The position numbers were made by a program, and so were the translations under genes. Below are positions 1 to 12,589 of a stretch of 64,000 nt of DNA, piece by piece. The notes below the pieces were generated by a model that did not search any database, had not been told where the DNA came from, and saw only the letters and a list, made by a program, of their open reading frames with translations. Positions within the stretch are counted from its first letter, which is position 1; every line of letters starts with the position of its first letter. Origin of the DNA: Anthoceros angustus (taxonomy: Eukaryota > Streptophyta > Anthocerotopsida > Anthocerotales > Anthocerotaceae); the NCBI GenBank assembly GCA_010909165.1, contig MU008170.1:1690772-1754771 (forward strand). Direction: 5' to 3'.

Positions 1-65
1 GTTTGGGAGTTTGTGTTTTCGGTCGGTGAATTGTTGAATTGTCTGGTGGGTTTGGGCTCGTGAAG

Positions 66-3000
66 ATGTTAACGAATTGCGCGCGTGTTTGAAGCAGTTT
101 GTCCTGAATGACGATGAGGGGAAGGTTATCGGCGTTATAACCCTGAGAAAGGACGACCTGGTGGCCAGTGGATGTAAGTTCACCATTCCTCCAAGGATTG
201 AAGTTGAGGTCGGCAGCCCAATTGGTGGGTCCCCTACAACTACATCTGCAGGGGCTAGTGGTAGTGACAGGGAGGGTAGCTCGAGGGTTGATGCGGATTC
301 GGAAGCGGGTGCTGTGGTGGAACGAGCTGTTATCGCTTTAGCTGTTGGGGATGCACCGGCGGTCCAGGAATGTGATATGGATTCCAACAAGAGAAAACGG
401 TGCACGGCAGCTGGTCGGAGTGGTAAGTGTCGAACGGTCCACCTTTGTTTCGTGCGGTGATGTAGAGCTTTTGGTGTTTTGCAAGTAAGAAAATTGTTGA
501 TAGTGTTGCTGCTTGTGGTTTGCAGCTGATGAAATACTTCAGGGTTTGAAGAGACCCAGATATGGGAGTGGAGTTGAGACAAGTGGGTCAAAATGCCCAC
601 CCAAAGCAACCAAGGATACCACCTGTCAGCAGCAGGAAATGGTATTGGATGATGTTGGAGAGCGTCCATCTAATGTTCAAATTGCATGTATGTTAAGCTC
701 TGTGAGGGCAGTTATTAAGCGTGGCTGCAAGGAAGTGGGTGGTGGAGAGAGTACCTCCGGCGCGCTGCAGCTGACATCTCCCAGTACCCAGAGTCGAAGG
801 CCTCAAGCTAAAACCCTTCATGTGCAAGCTCTGTGCGCAGAAGAAGGGTGGTCTAGATCGCGTCCTGATGCTGTCCGCCCCTCTCCTTCATCTTCTGTCC
901 CTCGAGGCCATGACAAGGACTTGGACGGAGCCCGGAGGAGTCAGGACATCTACTTGCGTGTTGGACTGGAACCACCGGCATCTGGGAGTGTAGTTATTCC
1001 TGATACCTTCACAGGGTTCTTGTCGTACAAACAGATCATGTGTGAAGGAGTGGCTGAGGATATCAACTCAAAAGTATGTGCAATCAACCATATGCAAAGA
1101 CTATATAAGCTGCTCTCACTTTACTGTAGTAGTCTGTGAGTGCACGTCCCGAGTGGTAGAATTGATACTTTCTTCGGAGTGCAACAGCTCCGAGATTTTG
1201 TTTCTCACTTCTCTGACGCAAGAACTAGAGCTTCTAGTATATACACACCAAGACCGTCCTGTCAGCATGGACAAGCCAATATTGAGCTAGCAAAAGAGGT
1301 ACGCATCCTGGGTAATTGTTTGCGTCCCATCTGTATGATTTCCAGCTATTCCCTAATGCACCGTTGATGACAGGAGGGGCCTATGAAGGGGTGTCTTGTT
1401 TATAGGTGTCCAAAGCAGCATGTCGAATGTCTATTTACTCGCGCAGATGAAGGTCCTTTCCAGACCCTTCACTTGTCTCTCCTTGTCTACGTCGCTCTTT
1501 CTTAGATTTTGGTTGTATTTAACTGTAGTGATCTCTCTGTCTTCCAGGACCTCTATCCCGTGGTGGTCTGTCTCTGGACATATTAGAAGAGACTCTACAC
1601 TCGCTGGATATTGATTTCTACCGGAATTGTGTCTTGTTTGACAAGTATGGGTTGCTGTACCTGTGCGGCACAGATAGCCTTATGTTGGCTATTTAACAGC
1701 TTGCGACCTGATATCATGAGATTGTGGTCTTTGCAGAAAAACCTATGGTGGAGAAAGAGAGAAAAATGACACGCCCACAGTTCTTCTGAAGATACCGCAC
1801 AACAGACAGTCAGAACGTCCAAGGCACGATCAGTATCCTGGATAGCGCTCTTTGTTAGGCTTTGGTGCATGCTGCCTACTGATCGTGATTAGATGTTCTC
1901 ATGTCAGGGGGGGCGTCTGGATTGTTAGCAATAACTCGGAGTTTTTGCAAAGAACAAAGTATGTCATTCTAATGGTTCTTGTTGAAGCCTTGTTGGGTGG
2001 GCATATGCATTTGTACTTGGCAGTACCTCCAGACATTTTGTGATGTGGTTTTTTGTCCTTCTTTCAGGGAAGATTTTGTAGTGGTGGCTGAAGGTAGTAC
2101 CCTCACGAGGTTCACAGCAGGCTTGATTCAGGTTTGTATATGAAATTGCATGGTGGCCAATGATGTGTTATCTCTTCTTGATTGTGAATGTCTTGTCATT
2201 GTTTGCTCGTTTCTGATTGTGTGCATCCCATGCCTCAGCTGAACTTTCTAGGGGACAGCCCACCTAGGGCGCATCAGTCAAACCTTTTCGCTCTTCACTA
2301 TGATGGAGTATCTTGGGAATTGGGTTTGTTGAGAGTACTAAGGTTTGACCCTCTTCCGAGCAGTAGCGGGGTGTTAAGTGTCATTTTGTCCAACATCACA
2401 TCGACGAGGTTTTTGTGTGATTCCAGTTGCTTAATGCAGTCTGTCCAGGGCTAAGCACACGTTTTATATGCCAAACCTAGGCCTTACTTCAGGTACCTGG
2501 AATTTTCCGCAACAGGCAATTGGAGGATGGGTCCACACCCCTTGTCAGTCTGCTTCTTAAATCTCCTATGAACTCATCTCCTCACATGTTAGGAACGGGA
2601 CCGATTCAACCTTTACTGGCAAAGTACAAGCTCCCTGAAGACCAGGTAACCAAAGAACTGCCAGATACCTCACTCCTCAGTGCTTGTGCTTACAAGTTAC
2701 ATCTTACCCTACAGAGGCCATCGTGATCGCAGTTGAAAGTTCTTCGCCATACAACTCGATGGGCTTCTCCTCGTCACCGTGCAGCGAAAACAGATTTATG
2801 CTTTATTTGTGGAACTTCTGGCTCAGAAACAAGTGAGGCAAAAGTCTCGGATTCCAAATACCTCCTTTGAATCTATTGGTCGTTTGCTTGCTATAGACTT
2901 CATTTGTGTGTTTTGCAGGCAATCTGCTTGCTATTGTAGTGATCACGCTTGTTGAGCTTCTCAAGGTTCGTTTTCGAATCGCCAACACTAGGCTTTGTGT

Positions 3001-5458
3001 GAAAACGTTTGCATCGGAATAGGGCTAATCACAGATGCTCGCTGTAGGAAAAGAGCGACTCTATGACAAGAATCCTGGTGTCAGCAGCCACAGATGCTGC
3101 CATTGATAGGTATAAGTTACAAATTAAGTGAAGCTTAGTTGTTGTACTGATTTCGTTTGCCCTGAAATGGAGGAGAGTGGGATGTGCAATTGGGAGGTTC
3201 TATCTTAAACTCATATCTGGCTGCTGTAGGGTTCTAACAGGGCTTTTGGACCATGGTTTTCATGACTTTCTGCGTGTGGGGAGCTTTGGGAAGACTGCTA
3301 CAAACATCTTTCCGTAAGTGCAAAGGAGCAGTAATTGTGTGTGCTGAACCCTGAAGTTTTGCGTGTTTCACACCAGATGTTAGTCACCTACTGTTAAGGC
3401 ACTTCTTCTTCCCAATACAGGTATCTGCTTCACAGCAACTCTGAGACGGATAACGCGGAGAAAGAACTTAAAAGGCTGCTAAATAGAGTGCATGGTGGAG
3501 AAAAACTGGTAGGTTACTGTTGGATTAGGCACCCATAACTTTACAGTTGATGCATGTCAGTCTGTTAAATTCACATGAAGTCTTTGCAGCTAGTTGAAGC
3601 AGAACTGCGAGCAATCAAGGACGGAAACATGCACGAAAGACAAAACAAACTGCAGCAGGTGCGTGTGGTTGGCGCAACATGCCATGACTTGAGCAGTGCA
3701 CTCCTGACAAAGTGCAGTTTCAAGGTGAGGACTACAGGTACACGAGTTATGTTTTTGGGACGTACCTGCCACGCTCATTGCAGAACTAAGCTCTTTGCTC
3801 TCTGCCAATTGCAGGTGTGTATTCTGGATGAGTGCTCAGAAATCCCAGAACCAGTTAGCTTGATGGCAGTTAGTCAGTTTGGGTGTCACAAGTGAGTTAG
3901 ATCTTCTCATTTCTCCTCCAGAATTTGAAGCAGCTTGGCTAGGGTTTTTTTGTGTTGTTGCTCTTCAATACTAATTGGCTGCATGGAGCCTAATCTTGGT
4001 GGCTTGTGGGTGCTCATTCAGGTTGGTTGCATCTGGTGACATGCCAAAAGTCCCCGTCAGTGCTGGTCTCAAGTGTATGTCATCGATGCAAAGCACAGAC
4101 ACACAGTCCTCCTCTTATGTTATGAGGTGTAGTACAAGCTTACCCCTAGCGTACAAAATTGGTGCTTGCCTTAGCCCTCCAGGAATTTGGATTGTGTTTG
4201 TCTGCGTATCTACATAAAGCAGACCGCCTTTGCAGGAGTTTGTTTGATCGACTAATATCAAGGGGTCACCAACCAGTAGTACTTTTCCCCCAGCATGCAG
4301 GGTATACAATTTGGAAACTGGTTTGTCGTCTATCTTTAAGTTTGCATAAACATGTACACCATATTTGACAAAACAAACTGTTTTTGCTGCTGTCCGTCCA
4401 GGTTCATCAATGTTTCCTCACCAGTGCCAAGCGACACATTGACTTGTAGTGCAGAAAAAAGCTCAAGAGTGCCCAACTGGAAGCAAATAAATGGCACGAG
4501 TGTGACTAATGACCTTACCCAAGACAGCGAAGTATTCATTGCTACACATTCTTCTTGCTCTCAACGCATGGAAGAAGTCCTTATTGACCACAAATTCCAG
4601 TATGTACTCATTGCTGCTCTGACTACATCTCCGTTCTCCACAAACTTTCAGGGCACCGTGAGTACACATTAGTGGTTTGTTTTTGACTCGAAGGTAATCC
4701 AGGGTGCAGGACTTTTGGGAAGGTTATAAGTCATACTGCTTTGGGTACTATTCCAACTCAGAGGCACACAAAAGAAAATTCTCAGCCAGCAAGATGGGTC
4801 AGCGTTTCTTCCAAGAAATCCTTCGTATTGGTACTGTTGTTGTTACCACGAGATTTGACTGAGCCTGTTAATGCGTCCTACCAGGCCAAGTCATTCGTAG
4901 GATCCATGATGAGAGCAGTTTTACTAGGGGAGATTTTGATGATAAAGTCCGATCTACTTGGGCTTTGATTGAAGACTATCTTCAGCGGGAACATGGAGCG
5001 CATTGTACAGACATAAGGTGGTTCCCTTCGAAAGTGATACATATTCATCTATGTCTGTGCTACGTGGTGCTTACGACTCGTTCAACTGTTTTCAGGGTTC
5101 TCATTGACAAGTATGAAAACGCTTCTGAACTGAGTGCTACTGAAGATGGTCGTCTATTATTGGAACTCGCAAAGGTACTTCACACTATGTATCTTAAGTT
5201 CCTTCCATCAAGACGAGACGGGTGCAGATGTGCTGGGTTATGAATCTGCCAGGAAGAGTTCCGTGTAATGAACTTTTGTCCATACTGCAGGAAGATGGAA
5301 ATCTGGCAAGTCATCCATTTGCTAAACTTGCCATCGAGAACTCTAAGAAAGTGGGCCAGAATGACATAATGGAGCGGATCGGCCGACAGCTTGACCGTGT
5401 GAAAGCTGGTTTGAAGAGTCTTAAGCAAAATTCAGATTATCAGATCCTTCAATCCTAA
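66..5458 (+). CDS. ZGRF1-like SF1B helicase homologue with degenerate ATPase motifs (5' end outside window)
   Basis: Exons joining in phase at GT-AG sites: 66-422, 526-1073, 1188-1298, 1548-1644, 2068-2131, 2493-2645, 2733-2832, 2919-2965, 3048-3109, 3230-3313, 3421-3508, 3590-3724, 3815-3891, 4022-4072, 4236-4301, 4402-4599, 4703-4830, 4885-5017, 5096-5174, 5291-5458 (stop TAA). The stretch 1299-1547 holds one or two exons I could not place. The middle matches the first RecA domain of ZGRF1-type DNA2/NAM7 helicases: RILVSAATDAAIDR (Ia), HDFLRVGSF, VRVVGATC, ILDECSEIPEP (motif II kept) and SLFDRL. The Walker A position reads GTSGSETS, so the usual Gly-Lys is Glu-Thr. Motif III reads GDMPKVPV instead of GDPKQLPP. 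The YRCHP motif and the second RecA domain are absent; a roughly 260-residue polar, partly helical C-terminus follows. The frame is open throughout, which suggests an expressed protein without normal helicase activity. Family assignment is firm; function is unknown. Confidence 0.72.
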
Positions 5459-5744
5459 GCTCTGTCATCCAACATATTTTGCCTTGACGAATTGGCTTGA
5501 ATTCAAGCTTGACTCGCCGAGGAAAGTATCACCAAATTGTTGATATTAGGTACAGGACGCAGATGCGGTTGACAACTACATGTATCCGTACACAGTGATC
5601 TCAGGAGATAGATAGGGAGATGATTACAGAAGAGAAAACACAACACTAACCAAGTTTCACATGCCTACGTTCCTACATTGCCCGGTCTACGTGGCTATGT
5701 ACTGGCAGCAAGTTGAGCTGCTGTTGCTTACCAATTGCCGGGAC

Positions 5745-7696
5745 CTAGTCGACCACTGCTGGGGGTACGTCAGCAAGGTCAATATCCAGGTCGTCCAACC
5801 CTAAGCTGTCACCCCCTGATCCCCGCAGCGCGAAGGCACCCTGCAGACATTTTTGGAGTAAAGATCCAACCTCGAACAGCCAATCCTGTTTAACGTCCAG
5901 GACCATCACGTACCTCCTGCTGCAGCCGTACTTCCTCAGCTCGTGCTGCCTCTTCTGCAAGAGCTACCCTTTGCCTAAAAGATCTGGCCATTTCGTCCGC
6001 CTACGAGTTCAAAGTAACCAGAATGAGTGTCAGCCGACAAACCTAGCTGCAAGACCAGCCCAGTCATACACGACAAGTGAGGCAAGGCAACCCATACCTT
6101 CTCATAAACAAGTCCTGGATTTCGGAGCATGTCACCAGGAGTCGGCTCCAGCTTCTTGGTGGACAAACTAATCCTGCCTCTTTCCCTGTCTTGGCTGAGA
6201 ATCATAACCTGCAGACACTACCTGTTAGTAGTGTGCCCACCGGTACACTCCAGAGAAAGGACAAGACAAAAGCGAAATGAAGAGCACGCCAGAACCGAAG
6301 AGAATGTACCTTCAACTTATCTCCAGGTTGGAGGACAGTCTCCACGGTAGTGATCCGGTCATGGCTGATCTGGCTGATGTGCAACAGGCCACTTACACCT
6401 CCAATGTCAATGAAAGCACCATATGGTTTCACCGACTGCACAGTACCAACAACTATCGATCCCACTCCGTATGTGTTCTGGCTTTCAGCAGCGGCCTTGC
6501 GGTTGCTGAGAACAAGTCGCGTCCGCTCTTCATCCACCTCAAGAACCTTAAGTGGAATTTCCTTATCAATCAAGTCCTCTTGATTTGTCCTCTGCATTCA
6601 AGTACAAACGGTGTCTGGTCACGACACGATGCAACACGATGCTAGCCCAATGCAGTATCAGAATCACCGCGCGGTACCATTCAGAGCCTGGAAAATCCAA
6701 CTCACCGCAGAAACCTGAGAAAAAGGCACAAATCCTCGTAGCCCCTCCACTTGCACAACTATGCCTCCACGATTAGCAGCCAGCACCTGTGCAAATATCC
6801 ATGAACACGCCAAGTCAAAGCAAACTCCCTTCAGATCCCCTTCTCAATGGAGGTGACCTCATCCAGCCCTTACCTTGCCTCTGATAGTGATATCGTCGGC
6901 TTCAACCTGTCTGCACCGCTCCCACGACAAATCATACTGAAACTTTTTCAAACTGAGTATCAACCTGCCATTATCATCGTCATCACGAATAATGACAAAC
7001 TCCTCCTCCATACCCGGAGTCAGCCCTATCTCCTCTACCTTCTTCAGCTTGAACACACAGGCCTCTTGCAACGGCAAGTAGGCCGGTGCTTTTGCACCGA
7101 TATCAATCAATGCACCGCCGTAGTCCGTCTTAAACACAACTCCCTTCACCTGGAATCCAACACAACCATTACAAACCAAGAATGGTGACTGACTATCCAT
7201 CATCCAATGCCCACTACCACGCATCCATTTAGGGTTAGGGCAGCAAATGCAGCACAAGGAGACGCATTCCATTCCACCACAAAGCTCCAACATCCATCCA
7301 TCCATCCTCCTGGCTCGCCAAAAAGCGTACCGTGTCACCAACTTCGAAGTTGAAATCATACTTGGACAGGGCATCAGAAAACTCGTCGTAGGTGAATGGC
7401 ACTCCCTCCAGGGGGCTCTGCAGGGCCCGCATCCACCGCTCCTCCACTTCCTGCATTAGGCTAGCGTCTTTCGGCTTGGCGCGCTCCAGGGAAGCCACGC
7501 AGTGCACCCGGGATGGAGCCCTGGCAGCGGCAGCTGCCTTCCCGACGAACTTCCTGCCGAGGAATCTGCTGTTGCACAGGCCCATGGAGGCCTTGGGAGT
7601 ACCGAGGAACGGAGATGGCGAGTGCGAGTGAGCCGCCGGCTCACGGAACACCCCGACCGAGGCTGCGGCCACGGACTGCGTGGCGACCGCTGCCAT
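5745..7696 (-). CDS. rps1: Chloroplast 30S ribosomal protein S1
   Basis: Nuclear gene for the plastid small-subunit S1 protein, which binds mRNA leaders during plastid translation. Seven exons, all breaking between codons: 7696-7331, 7149-6874, 6786-6706, 6591-6310, 6208-6098, 6000-5914 and 5840-5745 (stop TAG); introns are 73-181 bases. The protein has 432 residues, close to the roughly 416 of land-plant S1. Three S1 RNA-binding repeats are visible: one starting [19 protein letters not shown], a second [19 protein letters not shown], and a third [18 protein letters not shown] followed by [11 protein letters not shown]. The tail has [13 protein letters not shown] and an acidic end ([16 protein letters not shown]), typical of plastid S1. 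The Ala/Ser-rich N-terminus is a plausible transit peptide. I chose the ATG at 7696 by length; an in-frame ATG at 7771 would add 25 residues. It converges with the helicase-like gene, 286 bases apart. Confidence 0.93.
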
Positions 7697-7771
7697 GGCT
7701 GCAGCTGCAACTGAGACGGGGAAGACGCGGAGCGTGGAGGTGGTCGGACAGGGGCCTGTCTGTCTCTTCAC

Positions 7772-8379
7772 AGTCCGCTGAAGCCTGGCGAGCTGCGGAC
7801 TAGACCGGACTAGCCTAGAGCACCATGCTGGCCAACACGCTCATCCAGGCGTCCTGCGATCGACCATTCAAGCACACTCTCCTTGGAGTCCAACATCCGG
7901 GTGAGTGTGAAGGCACAGTATCTTGTGGTGCCGTTCAGTTGCTCGGCTGCGTGGTGGCATTATCCACACTTTGCCTGGCCTGGTTCGAACCCGCCTCCCA
8001 CCCGAGTTCCATCCCCACACCGCATTTTAGGATGAAAGAAAGAACTCTAAACTTCATTTAGGGGTTGAGATGGGTGAGTTGGATAGCTCATGCAAAAGAA
8101 CTTCGCAGTTAAGCACCCTTTGAGGAGATCAGATGAGTACTCATTCAAAGTTTAAAGTATGGGAGGGCCACCGGGATTTCTCTATTCCTAAGCCCACTCG
8201 GGCTCGTCTCCGCTCTTGCTCGCCTCCATTCCTAGGCCCTCCTTTAGGATTCCTCCATTCCTAGGCCCGCTCGGGCTCGTCTCCACTCTTGCTCGCTCTT
8301 TCTCGGGAAGCTCGTCTCTGCTCTTGCTCGCTCTTGCTCGGGGAAGGGGGCAGGTTCCTGGCTTCTCGCTCGACCCAGT
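7772..8379. other. Intergenic, with short CT-rich direct repeats
   Basis: No gene seen. At 8180-8340 the phrases 'cctaggcccgctcgggctcgtctcc' type (partial units) and 'gctcttgctcg' recur several times. A tRNA-like B-box (GGTTCGAACCC) lies near 7983, without a foldable tRNA around it. Confidence 0.5.
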
Positions 8380-8945
8380 ATTCAGGCGTTCCGCATTGCT
8401 GCGTTGCTGATGTGGTTGTAATCGATCCCATCCGGGACAGTGTCTGCGAACATGTTTTTCTTAACCCTCCAGGTTGGACGGCCAAGGGATGCGCGACGGC
8501 TAAGGTCCACAGGTACTCTCCTATGCAGGACGGCCACGACTTTGTCCCACTTGCCATTGAGACTCACGGAGCCATGGGCAACGATTTCTCTAGGTTCGTC
8601 AAGGCCTGCGCCAAGGCTTATCATAGCCGCAAGAATGGGGTTGACCTCCCCCTTTCTTGTATTGTTGCTTTCTTCCGGCATAGGGTTTCAATCGCTCTAC
8701 AGAGGGCGTTAGCCAACGCAGTGTACAAAACGACAGCGAGCGCGGGGATGCGGCTTTTTCGACACCTGGTAAGTAGGCCTTTTCACATCCCTGACCACGA
8801 AGTTCTTCAGGCGGTTGGTAGTTTTGAAATGCGTGATCATAGGGCTAGTCCCCCTGGCATGGTGCCCCTCGTTGGGTTTTTCCCCCTTTGTTTTTGGGGT
8901 GGATGGGTTTTTCCCATCTCTTTCTTATAATAAAGCCTTGTTTTC
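8380..8945 (+). mobile_element. LINE 3' fragment, C-terminal domain of the reverse transcriptase ORF
   Basis: An open stretch in the frame of 8289-8930 encodes a domain that follows the reverse transcriptase in some plant and algal non-LTR elements. The key phrases are DVVVIDPI, VHRYSPMQDGHDFVPLAIETHGAMG and RVSIALQRALANAVYKT in separate parts of the domain (quoted here only as landmarks). The reading frame ends at a stop followed by TTATAATAAAG near 8930, a possible polyadenylation signal. The same domain recurs on the minus strand near 9.5, 22.2 and 35.6 kb, so this is one family with several 5'-truncated copies. No complete ORF remains. Confidence 0.62.
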
Positions 8946-9139
8946 CCTTTTAGGATAGGTAGCTGCAAAAAGCTACCTAGATGTATACCTATACGTACAC
9001 ATACCTAATATTAATATAATTCATTATAATCATATTATCATATCGGCATCACTTTTTAAGGTTCAAGGTGATCCCATGGGATATACAAGAATGCAAGAAA
9101 TGTTTAATCATACTCTTTATTGGTGATGTGAATATAATA

Positions 9140-11415
9140 TTATCACATTGGAGAAAAAGATGATTTATTGAGGTGAAAGAACGATGGAAAGAGACCATCT
9201 AGGAAGGGACAACAAATGGGGACCCGGGGGTCGGAGTGAAGAGGAGCAACTGAGCTCCCTACCTAAAGTGACCAATCGCACCCACAATGTCATATGCGTA
9301 GAATAAACGGCCCGCAAACCATGAGGAAGAGGAAAAGGCATCACCCACCGCCGCCTTATGGAGAATCGCCGCTGAGAGCGCCTGAAGAGCAATAGAAACC
9401 CGTCAAGTATGCCGTGAAGTACGAGAGGGACAGACACTATGCTCACAAGATGGTAAGCTTTGGCACAAGACTTGATGAATTTGTCAAAGTCCTCACCATT
9501 GCCCCATACGCTTTAGAGCAAGCGGATAAAGAGGTGGCCCGCTTGCATCCCGCTATACTTATGGACCTTGAGAGCCGCACTCACAAGTGAGGAGCAACCG
9601 ACGGTTGGTGATGACTGAGCGAGGTGGCGCCACGTGTGGTCAAGAACCACTACATCCGCCACCACAACCGGTCGCCACGACAAGGTATAAGTCCGCCCGA
9701 TTGAACGACCAAGAAGAAGAGTATACTCCCGCCTCCTCCAGCCATATAGCCACTTTCGCGAGCAATGGCAAACATGACGCCACGGATGGCGCTGAGTGGC
9801 AATGCGGCGACTGGGGACAACGAGCAAGGTGGACACCGAGACGCTAAGAGCAGAGCCGCACTCACAAGTGAGGAGCGAAGAAGCCACAGCCGGAGTAGGC
9901 CGAGACGGAATCGCATCGCAGAGTGAAGGTGGTTGGTGCGATGTGAAATCCCGTATGCATGGGCGGGCCAAGAGCTGCACCGCCTCCTTCCTGCAAGAGC
10001 GAGCCGCGCCTAGTGGACCCGGAGATGGAGGGGTCCCGGAGGATGATCAAAAGCTCGGCCGAGCCGCTTCGAGCGTAGATGCCTCGCAATCCCTAAAGCC
10101 ATCGATGATAAATGTAGAGAAAGGAGGGAAGTCCTTCCGAGCATCCGCCGATAACATGTCTCCGGCCCGCCTCAAGGACGATTGAGAGAGAAGGTTCCCT
10201 CCTCCACACTTGATACGAGATCCTCGAGAAAGGGCTTGTCATGGAGGATGAAACGGGAAGCCAAGGCAGGCAGAGGGCCCAACTCCCAAGAAAGCCGCCG
10301 GGAAGAGACCTCATGAGAGCACCCCACGCCCAAATTGCACAGCAGTGGATGCTTGCTGTGTCGCCCCTGTGGCACTCAAAAGCCCCGAGCCCAAGATGTC
10401 CCCAAGAGTATCCATAATCTTCAGATCAAACCCCGAGCCGGACAAAAGGACCGAGACGAGGCGCAGACGGATGAGGTACCTGTGGCGCCTAGCAAAGCAG
10501 AAGGAAAAGGATTCCAAAGGCCACCCGAGCATCCTCCAAAGAAAGGGAGGTCTTCAATATGGGAGAGGTCCTCTGCAAGGGCCTTGTCCAGAAGCTCCCA
10601 ATGAAGTCTGGGAACCAAAGGGGACCCCAAGAACTGCACCAAGAGCCGAGCAATCTCCCCAGAAACCGCAGAGTAGGCGATCCCGACGGAGACCAGACGC
10701 TGCACTTGGACATCTTGACCTTCAAGCCCACCAACGAAAGCTCGAAGAGAATATCTCAAAGGCCTCCTTGACTTTGTCCCTGTGCCCGAGGATGTGAGAA
10801 TCGCCGTTGAAGAGCAATAGCGAAGGGAAGACACACATGGAGAGGGCGGCAGTGGGCCCTATAGTGAGCAATAGCGAAGAGAGCACCGCCAGCGGTCGCC
10901 TTGCTCGGTACTGGCCGATTCCAAGACGAGACGGCGAAACTCAAGAGACGTTTCAGCCGGTAGTAGAGGTTGGAGGACCTCCGAGAAGCACCGGACAAAG
11001 GGTATAAGACTCTAGACGCCAAAGATCCCTAAGCTCCTCAAAGATGACGCCCGGAAATGGTATTGAAGGCGTTCTCGACATCCACCGTAAGACTACCCAA
11101 TCCGGGTGGGTATCAAGGCAAGCTTTCACCCCTAGCACCACGCACTGCACTCCTGAGTGGCAATGCCAAATTGAAGGGGTTGAAGTGTCCGGAGAAGGGA
11201 GCGATCAGAGATAGCGGCCGAGTAGCCGCATGAAGGCCTCCCCAACCGCGAGTGACGCGAGAAAGGTGCTTGTCCATAGCGACAAGCCTACTAGCTGCAA
11301 GAACAGCTGAAATCCGGTGAGGCATCTCTCCACGAGCCACCGCAGCAGCCAGAGAAAAGAGTTGTGGAAAGCCGCTAGATGGATCTTCGGGGAGAAACAC
11401 ATTGGAGTAACACAA
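9140..11415 (-). mobile_element. Decayed LINE, reverse transcriptase region to 3' end
   Basis: Read on the minus strand from 11415 down, pieces of a non-LTR reverse transcriptase appear in several frames. RPLSLIAPFSGHFNPFNLAL lies near 11200, ELRDLWRLESYTLCP near 11020, FNGDSHILGHRDKVKEAFEI near 10800, and VGLKVKMSKCSVWSPSG near 10730. The C-terminal landmark KVHKYSGMQAGHLFI is near 9540. FNGDSHILG sits where this family has F-A-D-D-T-H-I-L-G, so the catalytic Asp pair is destroyed. Many stops and frameshifts make it inactive. The 3' end carries AATAAATCATC (about 9152-9162 on the minus strand), the same signal found near 49.5 and 50.95 kb. Confidence 0.65.
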
Positions 11416-11940
11416 AGTTCTTTTTAACCTTATATACTTAGTAGATATGTTTAATCATACTCTTTGTGATATGAATTTGATATAATCACATTTGAGTAAG
11501 TGCACCTCTATGATAGGACACAAGGCTCTTTCTAACCTTATGGTCGTGGGGTTCAAATCCCATAGGTGACAATGAATTCCTTAATTATACAAGATGTGGG
11601 TGGATTGTGGTAGACACTTTATCAAGGTTTAAACATAAAAGTGATAGTTCATTCAAGACGGCAATGAAAAGTGAAGAAGGGATGAGGAAGAATGAGTTAT
11701 ATAAGTTATATAAAAATATATATATTTTTATATATTGCTAGGGAGGATAAGTACACGCTTCCCTTCATGCTCTTGACTTTATTGTAATATTAACTCTAAA
11801 CACAAAGTGCTAGTTCATCCAAGTGGACAATGAAAAGTGAAGAAGGGATGACAAAGAATGAATTGCATTTCTATTAGGATGAGTACAAGCTTCCTTCATG
11901 CTGGTTATTGTGATATTAACACAATTCCATCATATAGGGA
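11416..11940. other. AT-rich intergenic DNA with dispersed short direct repeats
   Basis: No gene seen. A segment with 'gaaaagtgaagaagggatga' occurs near 11666 and again near 11829. 'tgtttaatcatactcttt' near 11449 repeats a string near 9099. A tRNA B-box-like string (GGGTTCAAATCCC) at about 11548 suggests SINE debris. Confidence 0.4.
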
Positions 11941-12088
11941 TGAGTGACACCCCTACTGGTTTCCTTGCCACGTTACCTTAGTTCTCCCCTCTCCTTCAAA
12001 CTCCGATGAATGACGAGTGACGCCCATATTGGGTTCCTTGCCATGCCACGCTACCTTAGTTCTCCCCTCTCCTTCAAACTCTGTACAC
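11941..12088. repeat. Two-copy direct repeat, about 70 bp
   Basis: The block running from 'gagtgac' through 'ttccttgcca' to 'gttctcccctctccttcaaa' occurs twice in a row, with small insertions in the second copy. Confidence 0.7.
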
Positions 12089-12214
12089 TCATGGGCAATT
12101 CCGTGTTAGCCCCCATCACCTTCGGATTGAAACCAACCGCTAGTTCAAGCCTGCGCCTCCTCAAGAAGAACGAATTTGCAAGCTCTGCTCTTTGGACCCT
12201 GAATCTGATTCTCG

Positions 12215-12558
12215 TTTTCTCTTCTATTGTCCCGTCTATGCTGATATTCGGGCTCTTGTATTGTCCCGCCTATGCTGATATTCAAGCTCTTCTATTGTCT
12301 CGCCTGTGCTGATATTCGGGTGCTTCTATTGTCCCGCCTGTGCTGATATTCAGGCTCTTCTATTGTCCCACCAGGCCGATATTGGGCTCTTATTGTCTAC
12401 TTTGTCTTGATATTCAAGCTCTTATTGTCTACTTTGTCTTGATATTCAAGCTCTTCTATTGTCCCGCCTGTGCTGATATTCAGGCTCTTCTATTGTCCCA
12501 CCTGTGCTGATATTCAGGCTCTTCTATTGTCCCACCTGTGCTGATATTCAGGCTCGTT
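12215..12558. repeat. Minisatellite, about 34-bp unit
   Basis: The phrases 'gctgatattcaggctc' and 'ttctattgtcccgcctgt' alternate about ten times, with variants such as 'ttgatattcaagctc'. The array is not coding. Confidence 0.8.
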
Positions 12559-12589
12559 ACACTCTTCTTTTCGATTTAGCTGGTTTTTG

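Noticed and set aside
4115-4309. Minus-strand frame with GGKVLLVGDPLILV, resembling a helicase motif III
   Set aside because: It is antisense to well-supported helicase exons, and the rest of the frame has no helicase text; a coincidence.
12200-12560. CRISPR-like array
   Set aside because: The repeats are contiguous and degenerate with no unique spacers, and the genome is eukaryotic.
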